Source of the DNA: JAAGZL01 sp964628835
Lineage (GTDB): Bacteria; Pseudomonadota; Gammaproteobacteria; Chromatiales; Chromatiaceae
DNA: 35,960 bases
Direction: 5' to 3'
Assembly (NCBI GenBank): GCA_964628835.1
Contig: CAZVME010000033.1
Span: forward strand, 1-35,960
Numbering within the stretch: position 1 is the first letter of the stretch; the number at the start of each line of letters is the position of its first letter. Both the position numbers and the translations under genes were made by a program. The notes under the pieces were generated by a model. That model worked only from the letters and a program-made list of their open reading frames with translations, was not told where the DNA came from and did no database searches. Below, in pieces: positions 7,591 through 14,504 of this stretch.

Positions 7591-8274
7591 ATGCGAATAC
7601 TGGTAATAGAGGACGAAGAAGCCCTACGCACCCAGCTACATGATCAGCTCAGCTCCCACGGTTATTCGGTAAATACAGCAGAGGATGGTGAAGAGGGTCT
7701 GTTCTATGGTCGTGAATATCCTCAGGATCTGGCCGTGATCGATATAGGCCTGCCCAAACTCAGTGGCATCGAGGTAATACAGAAACTGCGCGCGGGGGGG
7801 CTTGATTACCCCATACTGATTCTGACCGCACGTGGTAACTGGCAGGACAAGGTGGAAGGTCTGGAGGCAGGAGCCGACGACTACCTGGTCAAGCCATTTC
7901 ATATTGAAGAGTTGTTGGCACGTCTGAATGCCTTGCTGCGACGCTCAGTTGGTCTCTCCACGCCCAAGCTGGAATGCGGTCCTATAAGTTTGGATACCAC
8001 CAGTCAGACCGTTCACCTCAATGGTGAGCAGATTGCATTCACTGCATATGAATACAGGATCCTGGAATACCTGATGCTGAACAGTGGCAAGGTGATATCC
8101 AAGACTGAACTCACCGAACACATCTATGAGCAGGATTTTGACCGTGACAGCAACGTGCTGGAAGTGCTGGTAGGTAGATTGCGCCGCAAACTTGACCCAG
8201 GCAATGAACTTCTCCCCATCGAGACCCTGCGTGGGCGTGGTTACAGATTTACCTTGGAAAGAAACTCTGTGTAG
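7591..8274 (+). CDS. PhoP-like OmpR-family response regulator
   Basis: Cytoplasmic DNA-binding response regulator of 227 residues. The receiver domain has the acidic pair E7/D8, phospho-acceptor D51 (LAVIDIGLPK), T79 and K101 (LVKPF). The stretch LTARGNWQDKVEGLEAGADDYLVKPF closely resembles PhoP. The C-terminal winged helix (about 130-225) has the recognition region VLEVLVGRLRRKLDP and the wing ETLRGRGYRF. Its partner is the PhoQ-like kinase downstream, but the two genes are separated by 213 bases holding an inverted repeat, rather than being directly joined. Confidence 0.93.
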   Translation: MRILVIEDEEALRTQLHDQLSSHGYSVNTAEDGEEGLFYGREYPQDLAVIDIGLPKLSGIEVIQKLRAGGLDYPILILTARGNWQDKVEGLEAGADDYLVKPFHIEELLARLNALLRRSVGLSTPKLECGPISLDTTSQTVHLNGEQIAFTAYEYRILEYLMLNSGKVISKTELTEHIYEQDFDRDSNVLEVLVGRLRRKLDPGNELLPIETLRGRGYRFTLERNSV

Positions 8275-8327
8275 GGTCCGTTTTGTTGGTTAAAGGAATA
8301 GATTTGTGGGTGTTGCCTGCTGATAAT

Positions 8328-8420
8328 AATACTCTCGCCAAGACGCAAAGTTATAACTTATGTTACTTAAGGTATTGCAAATGGTTCCCTTGGCGTGCTT
8401 TGCATCGGTGCGCGAGTATT
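8328..8420. repeat. Imperfect inverted repeat of the CGCRAAG/ACGCAAAG type
   Basis: Two 23-base arms face each other around a 47-base centre: 8328-8350 begins AATACTC and ends GCAAAG, and 8398-8420 ends GAGTATT. The arm core CGCCAAGACGCAAAG nearly matches the core of the repeat at 9875-9948. It fills most of the gap between regulator and kinase genes and may be a small dispersed element or an RNA hairpin. Confidence 0.65.
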
Positions 8421-8475
8421 AACAATGTGAGTTCAAATAACTTAATGCGCCTGGATATACTGAAGTGAAACATTG

Positions 8476-8490
8476 AAGGAGTAATAGTTG
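8476..8490 (+). promoter_or_regulatory. Ribosome binding site fixing a TTG start
   Basis: AAGGAG at 8476-8481 followed, after six bases, by TTG at 8488. This decides the start of the PhoQ-like kinase and suggests translation set by an unusual start codon. Confidence 0.7.
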
Positions 8491-9846
8491 AGGACAGGTT
8501 CTCTACAGACCAGACTGGTTGCAGCGGGCACTCTGGTCCTTGCCGCATTTCTAGGTCTTACTGGTATCGCGTTGGATCAGGCATTTCGAGACAGCGTGGA
8601 AACCGCCACCATGGAGAAACTCAAGGGACAGGTCTACGGCCTGCTTGGGGCCGCGGATGAGGATACACGTGGTCGTCTGCGACTACCGAAGTCACTACCG
8701 GATCCGCGTCTGTCTGAACCTGACTCCGGCCTCTATGCCCAGGTGCAGGGTGAGGCAGGCGCCTATAGCTGGCAATCCCCATCCATGGTGGGGCGCGATT
8801 CTGGTGTAATTCAATCCACCACAGCCGGGGAGTGGCGCTTTGGCCGGACCAGTTCACCAGATGAGATGTTCGTCCTCAGCTTTGGGGTGCTGTGGGAGGA
8901 TAATGCCGGTACTGAGCACTCCTACACCATGATGGTGTCCCAAAGTACCGACAGCCTGCACTCCCAGGTTGGAAGTTTCCGCTTTACCATGTTTCTCTGG
9001 CTGGGCGGTGCGGCCATGTTTCTGCTGCTGGTGCAGGTCCTGATGCTGCGCTGGGGGCTGACCCCGTTACGTCAGGTGGCCAGTGATCTCAAACATATCG
9101 AAGCGGGGGAGTCAGATGAACTGAAGGGGGAGTATCCAAAGGAGCTGTTGGGGCTGACCCGGAATATCAACTCTCTGATTGGCCATGGTCGGGCCAGTCA
9201 GGAGCGTTACCGTAACAGCCTGGGTGACTTGGCCCATAGTCTGAAGACGCCGTTGGCGGTACTGCAGGGCGCCATGGAGAGCCAGAGAGAGGATTCACTG
9301 CGTGAGGCGGTGCATGAGCAGCTACCGCGTATGGATGAGATCGTGCGCTACCAATTGCAGCGAGCCAGTGCATCTGGTCGCTCTGATGTCACCCGTGCCC
9401 AGCAGGTGGCGCCCATAGTAGGCAAGATTGTCACTACCCTGCAGAAGGTGTATCGGGACAAGGGTGTAAGCTGTGTTCAGGAGCTGGATGAACAGGCCAG
9501 ATTCTATGGAGACCAGGGTGACCTGATGGAGTTTCTGGGTAACCTGTTGGAGAATGCCTTCAAGTACTGCCAGAGTTCGGTCCGGGTACGGGTAAAAAGC
9601 GGCCTGGTGGATACCGGGATGCGTTCCACGTTGCAAATAGTGATAGGGGACAATGGTGTCGGCATCCCCGCGTCTGAGTGGAAGCGGGTGCTGGGTCGGG
9701 GTGAACGGCAGGACCAAAGAGAACAGGGGCAGGGGATAGGGTTGGCTGTGGCGGATGACATCATCCGACTCTATGGCGGTGAACTGGAGATTGGACACAG
9801 TGAACTGGGTGGAGCTGAGATAAGTGTAAGCTTTAACAATGGCTAG
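8488..9846 (+). CDS. PhoQ-like sensor histidine kinase
   Basis: Inner-membrane sensor kinase of 452 residues. Two membrane helices (about 11-29 and 166-187) bracket a periplasmic sensor domain. The dimerisation domain contains RNSLGDLAHSLKTPLAVLQ with phospho-His 250, and the N-box GNLLENAFKYC and the box GQGIGLAVADDIIRLYGGEL resemble PhoQ almost residue by residue. The sensor domain lacks an obvious acidic Mg-binding patch, so the signal may differ. The start is a TTG at 8488 with a strong AAGGAG (8476-8481) six bases before it; no better ATG exists. It should pair with the PhoP-like regulator. Confidence 0.92.
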   Translation: MRTGSLQTRLVAAGTLVLAAFLGLTGIALDQAFRDSVETATMEKLKGQVYGLLGAADEDTRGRLRLPKSLPDPRLSEPDSGLYAQVQGEAGAYSWQSPSMVGRDSGVIQSTTAGEWRFGRTSSPDEMFVLSFGVLWEDNAGTEHSYTMMVSQSTDSLHSQVGSFRFTMFLWLGGAAMFLLLVQVLMLRWGLTPLRQVASDLKHIEAGESDELKGEYPKELLGLTRNINSLIGHGRASQERYRNSLGDLAHSLKTPLAVLQGAMESQREDSLREAVHEQLPRMDEIVRYQLQRASASGRSDVTRAQQVAPIVGKIVTTLQKVYRDKGVSCVQELDEQARFYGDQGDLMEFLGNLLENAFKYCQSSVRVRVKSGLVDTGMRSTLQIVIGDNGVGIPASEWKRVLGRGERQDQREQGQGIGLAVADDIIRLYGGELEIGHSELGGAEISVSFNNG

Positions 9847-9874
9847 ATAGTATCCGCCCAGAAACACTGGTTCA

Positions 9875-9948
9875 AACCGCGAAGGTTGCAAAGAAAACAC
9901 TGGGTTAGTTAATATATTAACTTCGCGCTCTTTGCGTTCTTCGCGGTT
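9875..9948. repeat. Second inverted repeat of the same family, after the kinase gene
   Basis: Left arm begins AACCGCGAAG (9875) and right arm ends CTTCGCGGTT (9948); 17 of 21 outer arm positions pair. The right arm read on the other strand contains CGCGAAGAACGCAAAG, close to the core of the 8328-8420 repeat. It may also act as a terminator hairpin, although the T-run is poor. Confidence 0.65.
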
Positions 9949-10384
9949 AATATATATGGAGCATCTGATTATTAAACCTTGGTAAACCACCAGCTCTGGT
10001 GATTAGACACGAATAGGCGGTGCATAAAATGCGCAGTTTCAAGTAATAAGCGCAAATTGATTATACAGCAGGCAGATCTACCTGCTGCCCCATAAATAAC
10101 TCATTCTGTGATCGGCCACCCCAGGTCTTTCTTGGCCGGATGTTGGTGTTGGATGTTGCAAATGCAACAGCCAGCTCACTACTGGTTATACCCTTTCGCT
10201 ACGCCCCAGGGAGAATTAACTGAAGGCGCGCAGTATCTTGAAATGATCTTTTCTTCTTTCGTGTTCCGGGTGCCAAAACACACTTGGTTTAACGTCTCCC
10301 TGTCAACAGTTGATTACTTTGAGATATGACGATCAGATCTGTTGGTTGTTTAAGAATGCACTGAAAAACAGTATGTTAGGGTGG
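9949..10384. other. Intergenic region without a supported gene
   Basis: AT-rich spacer before the receptor gene. The only structure noted is a small inverted repeat (TGTTGCA-AA-TGCAACA, 10154-10169). A 73-codon frame here has no family features and is not called. No cobalamin or other riboswitch core was recognised. Confidence 0.5.
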
Positions 10385-10416
10385 GTCAAATAACACACTT
10401 TGGTGTGTGAAATGAC
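10385..10416. promoter_or_regulatory. Inverted repeat in the receptor promoter/leader
   Basis: Two 14-base arms (10385-10398 and 10403-10416) around a TTTG loop pair at 11 of 14 positions, with a perfect inner ACACAC/GTGTGT stem. It ends 73 bases before the receptor start. It could be an operator or leader hairpin. It does not look like a Fur box. Confidence 0.4.
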
Positions 10417-10489
10417 ATATGGAAAATGAAGAAAAATATAATTATATTACCGCAAAATTATATAGCTGTTTTTAGAGTGGAGAATAACA

Positions 10490-12502
10490 ATGATACGTTC
10501 GTTCGTTCGGGCAGGTTCCAGTTTGCTGGTGGCGCCAGCCGTGGCAATAGGGTTGGTGAACACTTCTGCATTGGCCTCCGAGTGGGGTGTGGCGGATCTG
10601 GGGGAGATCTCGGTTACGGCATCTAGGGTTGCCACTGAGATTAAAGATAGTCCAGTTACCATCGAAATTATTGACGAGACGGAGCTGGAAACAGTCAAGT
10701 TTGTCGATTCCGTCAATGAACTGCTCAACCGGATACCCGGCAACAGCCTGAGTCGAAATCTGCGCATTCCTATTGGCAGTAAGAACTACACCATCAATCT
10801 GGTGGATGGAATGGCTGTCAGAAGTTTTGGCCGCGGTACCAACGGTTTTCTTGAAGAGGTGAATACCTCCGATATCGAAAGGATTGAGGTGATCAAAGGG
10901 CCGGCGTCATCACTCTACGGCAGTAACGCCCTGGGTGGTGTTATCAATGTGATCACCCGCAAACCACCAACCGAGCCAGAGTTCAAGGTATGGGGTGAGG
11001 TGGGCAACCATGACCGAGCGCGTGGCGGTATCTCGGCTGCGGGTTCAGTCGACTCCTTTGGCTATTTCTTTGATGCCAATCTACTTGATTTTGACGGCTC
11101 ACAGGACCGAAAAGACCGGCATCGTGAGACTGTCAGCGGCAAGCTGGTTTATGACTTCGATGCGGATACCAGCCTCAGCGTCAGGGGAGAGTACCTTGAA
11201 ACCTCTGAGCAGGATCCAGGTTCTCTTAGTAAGGATCAGTTTAATGCCGATTGGCAGCAGGCTGATATTCCGGATGCCTTTACCGATCAGCAGATGAGTT
11301 CGATTGGGTTCGCGTTTGTTACCGACCTTAGTGAGCAGTCAGGGCTGGATATCAAATACAGTCTCAGGAGACATGAGGAACAGGGTATGCCCACCTGGAG
11401 TGCAGATGCAGACTATGGTGAGGACGACATGCTCAATCATAACCTGGTGGCCACCTACCATCGGGACTTTGGTTTCTATAACTCCCGTCTGATCCTCGGT
11501 ATGGATCTCCAATATGCCGATGTAGAGGAGGTAAGCCACGATGGTAGATTGCCTTCTGATGATGTTGTCTTGGCTGAGTCCTGGGATATTCTGGCCAAGG
11601 TCAGCTCTCCATTCTTCCAGTATGAGATCTCCCCTATCGAACGCATGCGGATCACACTGGGCGCTCGTTACGATAGGGTGACCTATAGTGCAGAGAACCA
11701 TGATGATACCTTCGATGAGAAGAAGGTATTCACCAGCGTGACACCAAAGGCTGGTTTTACCTTTGACCTGGATGATGAAAACAGCCTCTGGTTTGGCTAT
11801 AGCACCGGTTTCGTAGTTCCAAGTAGGTCCGCCCTCTATACCAGTAGCTATCATATTCCTGATTCTAATCTAGAGCCGGAGGAGGCAGAGAACTTCGAAG
11901 CCGGTGTGCGCGGACATTTGTTTGAAGGCATGCTGAAATACGATGTGGCGCTATATAGAACAATAATTGAGGAGATGGTCCTAACTGAAGATCGTGGACG
12001 TGGACCAGATTTCTATGTAAACGCCGGAGAGGTCAAGCTCCAGGGTGTCGAGACCAGCCTGTCGGTGCAGCCGTTGGATTTCCTAAGGTTTGATGTTGCA
12101 CATACCTATGCTAAGAATAAATATGAGGAGTACATATCAGATGCTGACTACAGCGGCAACTATATGCCATCTTCACCGCTGCACCATGTCAATGCCCGTG
12201 CAACCTGGATGCCGAGACACGATCTGGATGTAGAACTGGAGTGGGATCACATCTCATCCTACTACACCCATGATGACAATACGGCAGACCCGGATGGTAA
12301 GTATGAGCGTCCTAACTTGCTCCACCTCCGGGTCACCTATGGTGATGGGCCTTGGTCGATATGGGGGCATGTGTTGAATCTTACCGACAAAAAATATGCG
12401 AGAAGAGTGTCGTTCTCACCGGCAGGTAGAGACCCTGAACGCAGGAACTACGACTCAGGGATCGAACGTACCGTCTATGCCGGAGTAAGCTACACCTGGT
12501 AA
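10490..12502 (+). CDS. TonB-dependent outer-membrane receptor
   Basis: Outer-membrane gated beta-barrel transporter of 670 residues. A signal peptide (to about residue 29, ALAS) is followed by a TonB-box-like start and ISVTASRVATEI. The plug domain (about 45-155) has the typical VKFVDSVNELLNRIPG, IERIEVIKGPASSLYGSNALGGVINVITRKP. A 22-strand-type barrel with aromatic-rich strands follows and ends in VYAGVSYTW, with a C-terminal aromatic residue as BAM requires. The size and the plug resemble the CirA/FepA/BtuB group, but the ligand cannot be read from sequence. GGAG (10479-10482) sits seven bases before the ATG. It is the only receptor in the window and a likely client of the TonB/ExbBD unit. 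Confidence 0.95.
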   Translation: MIRSFVRAGSSLLVAPAVAIGLVNTSALASEWGVADLGEISVTASRVATEIKDSPVTIEIIDETELETVKFVDSVNELLNRIPGNSLSRNLRIPIGSKNYTINLVDGMAVRSFGRGTNGFLEEVNTSDIERIEVIKGPASSLYGSNALGGVINVITRKPPTEPEFKVWGEVGNHDRARGGISAAGSVDSFGYFFDANLLDFDGSQDRKDRHRETVSGKLVYDFDADTSLSVRGEYLETSEQDPGSLSKDQFNADWQQADIPDAFTDQQMSSIGFAFVTDLSEQSGLDIKYSLRRHEEQGMPTWSADADYGEDDMLNHNLVATYHRDFGFYNSRLILGMDLQYADVEEVSHDGRLPSDDVVLAESWDILAKVSSPFFQYEISPIERMRITLGARYDRVTYSAENHDDTFDEKKVFTSVTPKAGFTFDLDDENSLWFGYSTGFVVPSRSALYTSSYHIPDSNLEPEEAENFEAGVRGHLFEGMLKYDVALYRTIIEEMVLTEDRGRGPDFYVNAGEVKLQGVETSLSVQPLDFLRFDVAHTYAKNKYEEYISDADYSGNYMPSSPLHHVNARATWMPRHDLDVELEWDHISSYYTHDDNTADPDGKYERPNLLHLRVTYGDGPWSIWGHVLNLTDKKYARRVSFSPAGRDPERRNYDSGIERTVYAGVSYTW

Positions 12503-12552
12503 GCGAATAGAGGTGCGAAGTTAAGGGGTGGTTTCTATCTGTATATTTAGTC

Positions 12553-12580
12553 GATGCCTGCCTGTGGCGGGCATCTTTTT
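12553..12580 (+). terminator. Rho-independent terminator after the receptor gene
   Basis: A 10-base-pair stem, GATGCCTGCC with GGCGGGCATC (one G-T pair) around a TGT loop, is followed directly by five T's. It lies 50 bases after the receptor stop codon. Confidence 0.8.
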
Positions 12581-12603
12581 CTCTGCGTTTTCTACGTCCT
12601 GTA

Positions 12604-12795
12604 TTGGGGAGAGATGATGCGGCCTCGTCCCTTAGCAAAGGCTGCGACGCAGGATTGGATCATTTGCGGGCCTCCCTTCGGGCGCGACAAGAGGACATCA
12701 TCTGCGGCGTTACGTCTCTTGTAAAGGGCGCAACCATTCCCGGCCGGACGTGCCTTGCAGCTAATATCTTCTCGGCACGCTTAATGCGTAATTAA
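12604..12795. other. GC-rich ORF-like stretch of unknown nature
   Basis: The stretch has an open frame of 63 codons on the plus strand (with DIICGVTSLVKGATIPGRTCLAAN) but no ribosome binding site, and its base composition differs from the spacer around it. It may be a dispersed intergenic sequence. No second copy exists in this window, so neither a gene nor a repeat can be claimed. Confidence 0.25.
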
Positions 12796-12812
12796 TACCG
12801 GACATTACACTA

Positions 12813-13104
12813 ATGATGGAGGCCTCTCCTGTATTGCAGATGCATCTTAATATCCTGCAAGGTTTCGAAAGTATCTATCTCGGCGTGCTGGTTATGGGTT
12901 TTTCCACCAGCCTGGTGCCCCTGATGTTTGGTATCGGCACTTCTGCTTCTCCGCTCTACTTATATTGGCGGCGCAGCGGGCTGTCTTTCTGAGAAGATCC
13001 GCAATGAAATTCCACGTTACGAAAGTTGGTTATGAATAATCAGCGGAATAATTCTGGCGTTCTTCGGGATGCGCTTGCTGCTCATGAGTGGGTTATTTAG
13101 TTGA
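12813..13104 (+). pseudogene. Decayed 3' end of a SafE/UreH-like membrane protein gene
   Basis: The first frame reads LGVLVMGFSTSLVPLMFGIGTSASPL and stops at 12990. A plus-one shift restores YIGGAAGCLSEKIRNEIPRYESWL, then an in-frame TGA, then IISGIILAFFGMRLLLMSG. Joined together this matches the last third of SafE/CcdA-like proteins and can be laid beside residues 175-233 of the intact protein at 3565-4266 (LGMGFGLG, IREHLENWRGPLEKL, LLLLLMGTATAL). At least one frameshift and one stop make it non-functional, and the 5' two thirds are missing. It lies between the receptor gene and the RND operon. The family assignment rests on pattern, not on a search. Confidence 0.55.
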
Positions 13105-13160
13105 ATGGAGTATAAGAAACCACATTGAATGATACTAACAAAAATCTGAGTGGGAGAGGC

Positions 13161-14504
13161 ATGTACCTGCGGAAGTATGCTGTGGTGGTTGTGCCGGTTT
13201 TCTTTCTCTTTTTAGGTTGGGCCGGTTATCAATGGATCATGACATGGGAGAAGGGAGAGCAGTCCCACACTGGTAAACCGTCGGCTGCGCGCACCTCAAA
13301 ACACAAGGGGTCATGGGGTCCGCGTTATGGCCGTAGCGCCCCGCAAAAAAGGGCAGCTGGTCGCCTTAAGCGACCTATAGTTGAGGCGCGAACCATTCGC
13401 TTTAATGCCTATCGACCACAATGGAAACTCTATGGACAGGTTATTGCCAGAGACAGGGTGGCGATGCATATACCAGTTCCTGGGCGGCTGACTCTGGTTG
13501 GACCCAAGTTGCGTGTGGGGGCGCGTCTCACCAAGGGAGACCTGTTAGCTGTTGTTGATGAGTTTCCTTATCGTTCGGCGCTGGAGGAAGAGCAGGCAAC
13601 ACTTTTGGAGGTACGCGCCAAACAGAAGGAGATACGCGCCCAGATCATGCTGGAAGAGAGAGGCTTGAAACAGTCCCGGCGACAGCTTGAACTGGCGCTT
13701 GGCGAGTTTGAAGATATGCAGAAGCTCTTGAAGCAGGGCAACGTATCGAAAAAGATGCTGGATGATGCCGTGCTGCTAATTTCCCAGCGGGAACAGGCGG
13801 TGCAGCAACGGGAGAGTAATATCGAAATCAGTACTGCCCGGTTACAACAGCAGAATGCGGTGGAAAAGCGTCAAACATGGGTGGTCCGGAAGGCGCATCG
13901 GGCGTTGATGGATGCCCGTCTTGTTTCGCCTTTTGATGGGTATGTGCTGGCCGCAAATGCAGAGAGTGGTCAATATATCACCGCTTCTAACAAGCTGGCG
14001 ACTGTAGTTTCTGATGGGCATCTTGAGGTGCAATTCACCCTGTCGATGGATCAATATGGTGATCTGTTGGCCGCCGGGAGCAGTGTCGCTGGATTGCCGG
14101 TGCAGGTCACCTGGAACTCTGGCCGAACCCACCTGACCTTTGCGGGCAAGGTGACGCGGGTGACGCCAGAGGTTGCCGATGACAGCAATTCCATTACCCT
14201 ATTTGCCGGATTTGATGACAAAACGGTAACTACAGGCAAGCTGCCTATCGGTTCCTTTGTAGATGTGGTTCTTTCCGGACACGATATTGAGCGCGTGGCG
14301 CGGGTGCCAGAAAGCGCCGTGTATGACCAGAATCATCTCTTTCTCATTGAAGATGGCAGACTGGTATCTCGCCAGGTACAGCCACTGACCTGGGAAAATG
14401 GTGAAGTGCTGATTTCCAAGGGCCTCGACGAGGGGGAACGGATTCTAGCCAACCACTTGCCAAACGCCAAACCCGGCATGCAAGTGCAGGTGAAGGAGAG
14501 ATGA
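13161..14504 (+). CDS. RND efflux periplasmic adaptor (membrane fusion protein)
   Basis: Periplasmic adaptor of about 447 residues joining the RND pump to an outer-membrane channel. The N-terminal membrane anchor YAVVVVPVFFLFLGWAGYQW is followed by a basic linker, a split lipoyl/barrel-sandwich domain (VAMHIPVPGRLTLVGPKLRVGARLTKGDLLAVVD and ARLVSPFDGYVLAANAESGQYI), a long alpha-helical hairpin with coiled-coil character, then beta-barrel and membrane-proximal domains (PIGSFVDVVLSG). The ATG just after GGGAGAGG was preferred; an in-frame TTG at 13125 is the alternative. The gene ends in an ATGA overlap with the permease. No outer-membrane factor gene is nearby, so a TolC-type protein from elsewhere is needed. 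Confidence 0.9.
   Translation: MYLRKYAVVVVPVFFLFLGWAGYQWIMTWEKGEQSHTGKPSAARTSKHKGSWGPRYGRSAPQKRAAGRLKRPIVEARTIRFNAYRPQWKLYGQVIARDRVAMHIPVPGRLTLVGPKLRVGARLTKGDLLAVVDEFPYRSALEEEQATLLEVRAKQKEIRAQIMLEERGLKQSRRQLELALGEFEDMQKLLKQGNVSKKMLDDAVLLISQREQAVQQRESNIEISTARLQQQNAVEKRQTWVVRKAHRALMDARLVSPFDGYVLAANAESGQYITASNKLATVVSDGHLEVQFTLSMDQYGDLLAAGSSVAGLPVQVTWNSGRTHLTFAGKVTRVTPEVADDSNSITLFAGFDDKTVTTGKLPIGSFVDVVLSGHDIERVARVPESAVYDQNHLFLIEDGRLVSRQVQPLTWENGEVLISKGLDEGERILANHLPNAKPGMQVQVKER

Noticed and set aside
10108..10329. 73-codon plus-strand frame before the receptor gene
   Set aside because: No signal peptide, domain or ribosome binding site; its middle looks like low-complexity spacer sequence.
10412..10419. 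ATGACATA half-site matching half of the 6433 palindrome
   Set aside because: A single 8-mer in a 36-kb window is expected by chance, and it overlaps a better explained inverted repeat.
9949..10489. Possible cobalamin riboswitch before the receptor
   Set aside because: No B12-box or conserved core was found; the inverted repeats present do not fit that fold.
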